From positions 1 to 6,978 of the forward strand of contig JAUXOH010000064.1 of NCBI GenBank assembly GCA_030682505.1: a DNA stretch of 6,978 bases. Reading direction: 5' to 3'. Made by a program: the position numbers and the translations under genes. This DNA comes from Candidatus Didemnitutus sp. (GTDB lineage Bacteria; Verrucomicrobiota; Verrucomicrobiia; Opitutales; Opitutaceae). How positions within the stretch are numbered: the stretch's first letter is position 1; every line of letters begins with the position of its first letter. Below are positions 4,637 to 6,978 of the stretch, piece by piece. The notes under the pieces were generated by a model. It was not told the origin of the DNA. It did no database searches and was given only the letters and a program-made list of their open reading frames with translations.

Positions 4637-6978
4637 TCAAGGGTGGATCCCAAGATCCCGCCAGTAGCTCCAGGCGTTGTTTAGATGTCCCGAAGGCGGG
4701 GGCAGCGTGTGGAGGAAAATCCGTCCGCCGGGAGTCGCGGGCACGGACACGTCGAGTGTTTGAGCTCCGCGGTCGGACGCTTGTGAGAACGGGCTCAAAT
4801 GGCGGCGCAACAACTCATGGCGCTGGCCGGCGGCATCCTCCGTTTCAATCAGGAAGACCACCCCGTCGGTCGAACTACCTTCGGAGTACGCTTTCCGCAT
4901 GATGCCAAACTCGCCGGTGAGCCGGTTCATGCCCGATTGCCATTCGTAGACGAGGGTGGCGGGTGCGTGGGCGAACATGCAGGGCCTGCCATCCTCCTCG
5001 GTGTTGGCAAAACCAAACTCGGCCCGTGTCGCCGCGGTGGGGAACACGGGGGTGCCGGCGAAGTCCAGCGTCGTGCGCAGCGGAATCACTTCCAATTCGC
5101 CCCAAAAAGCCCGGATCGAACCGGTGTTGTTTTGCGCCGCCGAGGTGCGGAAGCGCAGGGTGCCTTGGGATGGCTGGGGCAAGCTGAGGCGGAAAAAACG
5201 AAAGCCGCGGTCGTCCGGCTCGACCACCGGATTGAGCGCCTTGCGGAGAATGGAAACCACGGAGCCGTCCGACCGGATCAGGTCGATGGTGAAATCAACG
5301 GGGCCACATTGTGTCGGACCGCTCCAACTCTCATCCAGCACCCCGAGTCCGCCGATGAGTTCGGAAATGTCGGCGCCGAGAGGAAACTCGAACTGCGCCG
5401 CGGGCCCCAGCACCGCGACGCGGTGGCCGTTGAACTGGGTCAGGTAGGCCACACCCGCGAGACTGGTGATGTGGGATGGAATCTGGCGGCCCGACTGGGT
5501 CAAGGTGAGCGCCGCCGCATCATCCAGTGAAATCGCGCGCTGACGATAGACGATGAAGTGTGCGTCGTGTTCCAGGTAGCGACGTCCATAGACGGTAAGC
5601 GCAGCCACCTCCGCCGAGTGATCAAACTCCTCGGCAACTTCGTAATTGTTGGTCAGGAAGTCAGGCGCCTCTTGATCGACCCGTACCGCCTCGAACGGGC
5701 GCAGCACGATCCATCTCGGTTGGAGATAGCGCAGCAGCGCTCCCCAGCTGGCGCCCACCTGCTGGCGGGCATGGACCATCTCCTGTGAGGACATGCCCGG
5801 CCAGTCGTAGGTCTTGAGGCCGGAGAAGTAGCCGATGTAGCCGAGTGGCTCCATGAAGACCGTGTCTCCGGGGGACGAGTGGTCGCGCAGCCATTCGCCA
5901 ATTTTCTGGCGCGTACCGTCCTCCACCACGCGCTGTTGCGCGCGCGCCTGCCGGGCCACCTGGCTGAGGCTCCAGAGATTGGTGACGAGCAGAGTCATAA
6001 CCAGACACCAGGCTGCAATGCGACGCGGCGAACGTGCGGAAGAATCCCTGAGCAACCAGTCAACCAGTCCGGCCAGAGCGACCAGCGCCAGGATGGTCGT
6101 GCTCGGGATATACCACGGGAATGGAAAATAAGGAAAATAGGTCAGGTAGAGATGAGCGCCAAAAAAGGCGAACGAGGCCACGCGGGTCCACGGGCGGAGA
6201 AACGGCAGAATCCAGAGCAGGCTGCCGAGCGTGGCGAGGATCCGGGAAAGGATGATCAGGGCCGGCGGCCAACCGCCGATCATGTAATAGGAAGGGAGAA
6301 AAGTCAGCTCGAGCGACGAACCCTTGGTCCACGCGAGGTAGGGAAGCTGCACGGCGGTGCCCAGCAGCCCGGCAAGAGTATGGGGGCCACCCATGTCACC
6401 CTTGGCGGTGATCGTGTGCGGTATCGGCGTTCCGTAGTAATACCAAGTCCACAACAACCAAGGCAGGTAAAGCGCCGTAGTCACGGCCCCTGCGCGGACA
6501 AACTGCCAAAACAAGTCGGGGCGTCGGGTGCCCGACTCGCTCTCCCGGTTGAAGAGCCAAATGCCGACGGCGATCAACGCCACATAGATGAAGCTGTCCG
6601 GGCGGGTCCACATCAGGCCAGCCCACGCTGCGCCGAGGTAAAGCCATTGGCGCGGTCCCGTGGTGAGATGAGCTCGAAAGGTACAGGCCAGAAAGAGCAG
6701 CATGAAGGCCGTCTCCATGCCATTGATGGTGAAATCGATGGTCTTGGCGTCCGTGACGAGCCCAGCCGCGATCAGCACCGTGGCGAGGGTGGCGAGTCGG
6801 TGCCGCTGCGCCAGGGAGAAGAGAATGACAACCGCGCCCCCGAGCGCGCCCGCACACAGCACGCGAAAAATCCAGAGCGCGGCCGTGTCAGAGGTATTTC
6901 CGGTCAACAAGTAGGCCGCCGCCGGCAACAGCACCCCCAGCGGCGAGGTGAAGGTGTGTAACTTATCCCCGACATTGA
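4637..6978 (-). CDS. AftB-like GT-C membrane glycosyltransferase with two tandem CBM-like domains (N-terminus outside window)
   Basis: The reading frame is open to the right edge, giving 779 visible codons. By alignment with the neighbouring paralogue about 53 N-terminal residues are missing, including helix 1 and the expected acidic YYITYR motif. The visible part begins NVGDKLHTFTSPLG and continues with INGMETAFMLL, WTRPDSFIYV, YYYGTPIPHT and PYFPFPWY, aligning almost without gaps to the downstream gene through the membrane core and the periplasmic EPLGYIGYFSG block. It is therefore a tandem paralogue, by eye well over half identical across the core. It differs at the C-terminus, where two copies of the tail module follow one another (bases about 5084-5452 and 4640-4987) with a linker of about 35 residues, making it the longest of the three tails. 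The inferred role is periplasmic transfer of a lipid-linked sugar to an unknown acceptor. The GTG at 6934 lies inside the conserved core and is not the true start. Confidence 0.87.
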   Translation of the reverse strand, partial: NVGDKLHTFTSPLGVLLPAAAYLLTGNTSDTAALWIFRVLCAGALGGAVVILFSLAQRHRLATLATVLIAAGLVTDAKTIDFTINGMETAFMLLFLACTFRAHLTTGPRQWLYLGAAWAGLMWTRPDSFIYVALIAVGIWLFNRESESGTRRPDLFWQFVRAGAVTTALYLPWLLWTWYYYGTPIPHTITAKGDMGGPHTLAGLLGTAVQLPYLAWTKGSSLELTFLPSYYMIGGWPPALIILSRILATLGSLLWILPFLRPWTRVASFAFFGAHLYLTYFPYFPFPWYIPSTTILALVALAGLVDWLLRDSSARSPRRIAAWCLVMTLLVTNLWSLSQVARQARAQQRVVEDGTRQKIGEWLRDHSSPGDTVFMEPLGYIGYFSGLKTYDWPGMSSQEMVHARQQVGASWGALLRYLQPRWIVLRPFEAVRVDQEAPDFLTNNYEVAEEFDHSAEVAALTVYGRRYLEHDAHFIVYRQRAISLDDAAALTLTQSGRQIPSHITSLAGVAYLTQFNGHRVAVLGPAAQFEFPLGADISELIGGLGVLDESWSGPTQCGPVDFTIDLIRSDGSVVSILRKALNPVVEPDDRGFRFFRLSLPQPSQGTLRFRTSAAQNNTGSIRAFWGELEVIPLRTTLDFAGTPVFPTAATRAEFGFANTEEDGRPCMFAHAPATLVYEWQSGMNRLTGEFGIMRKAYSEGSSTDGVVFLIETEDAAGQRHELLRRHLSPFSQASDRGAQTLDVSVPATPGGRIFLHTLPPPSGHLNNAWSYWRDLGIHP
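4640..4987 (-). other. Tail module copy 3 (C-terminal copy in the edge-truncated GT-C protein)
   Basis: The last 116 or so residues show FAHAPATLVYEWQSG, RLTGEFGI, STDGVVFLIET, LRRHLSP, SDRGAQTLDVSVP and NAWSYW. It aligns closely with copies 1 and 2 and is terminal in the same way. Confidence 0.65.
5084..5452 (-). other. Tail module copy 4 (internal, diverged copy in the edge-truncated GT-C protein)
   Basis: This segment shows VLGPAAQFEFPLG, ELIGGLGV, CGPVDFTIDL, LRKALNP, DDRGFRFFRLSLP and IRAFWGEL. The LRxxLxP and DRG landmarks are intact, but HAP has become LGP, TDG has become CGP, and the terminal DWxYW is reduced to RAFW. It is most simply read as an internal duplication of the tail module that later diverged. 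Confidence 0.5.

Noticed and set aside
5879..6961. Long plus-strand open frame (360 codons) opposite the right-hand gene
   Set aside because: It lies fully antisense to a strongly conserved membrane protein, is rich in Arg, Gly and Gln with no recognisable domain, and has no convincing ribosome-binding site. It is what a high-GC coding strand yields on its complement.
2446..6978. Naming the two AftB-like genes aftB
   Set aside because: The match is to broad GT-C motifs only. Mycobacterial arabinan synthesis is not implied by anything else in the window, so no symbol is given.

Overview
All coding capacity in this window lies on the minus strand. Three large membrane-protein genes read right to left: one cut by the right edge (4637..6978), one complete (2446..4467) and one complete (32..2437). 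Coding density is close to 100%; the only gap is about 110-170 bases between the first two. I see no RNA genes, mobile elements, CRISPR arrays or clear terminators. The GC content is high by eye and there are no taxonomic marker genes. The combination of GT-C proteins with long secreted beta-rich tails reminds me of Verrucomicrobia (Opitutaceae-like) or related Gram-negative lineages, but this is only an impression.

The right-hand and middle genes are tandem paralogues. Both encode a polytopic GT-C glycosyltransferase core of the AftB-like type. Its signatures are an acidic pair followed by YYITYR near the first helix (seen only in the middle gene), a GDKLHTFTSPLG block, an INGMETAFMLL helix, WTRPDSFIYV, a YYGTPxPHT loop and a PYFPFPWY motif. 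A periplasmic segment with a nearly invariant EPLGYIGY(Y/F)SGLKTYDWPG block follows. The left-hand gene belongs to a different GT-C branch, the PMT_2/GT39-like proteins (NVDEAIH and YRDAVDIRSPL in the first loop), and carries an extra Ig-like domain.

The most interesting feature is a module of about 110 residues that all three proteins share at their C-termini. It reads roughly HAP...lp.G...l.G.fGi...TDG..F...L.R.L.P...DRG...LP...DW.YW. The edge-truncated gene carries a second, more diverged copy, so the window holds four copies on two unrelated GT-C cores. It looks like a small beta-sandwich of carbohydrate-binding-module character, similar in outline to NPCBM domains. I infer that these enzymes are exported-glycan or protein glycosyltransferases using lipid-linked sugar donors, and that the tails place them on, or help them hold, a common acceptor in the periplasm. 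Donor, acceptor and pathway cannot be read from the sequence.

The middle and left genes are tightly coupled: the TAG stop of one forms part of the TAGGAG ribosome-binding site of the next. The three genes probably form one operon, possibly with an internal weak promoter in the 109-169 base gap.
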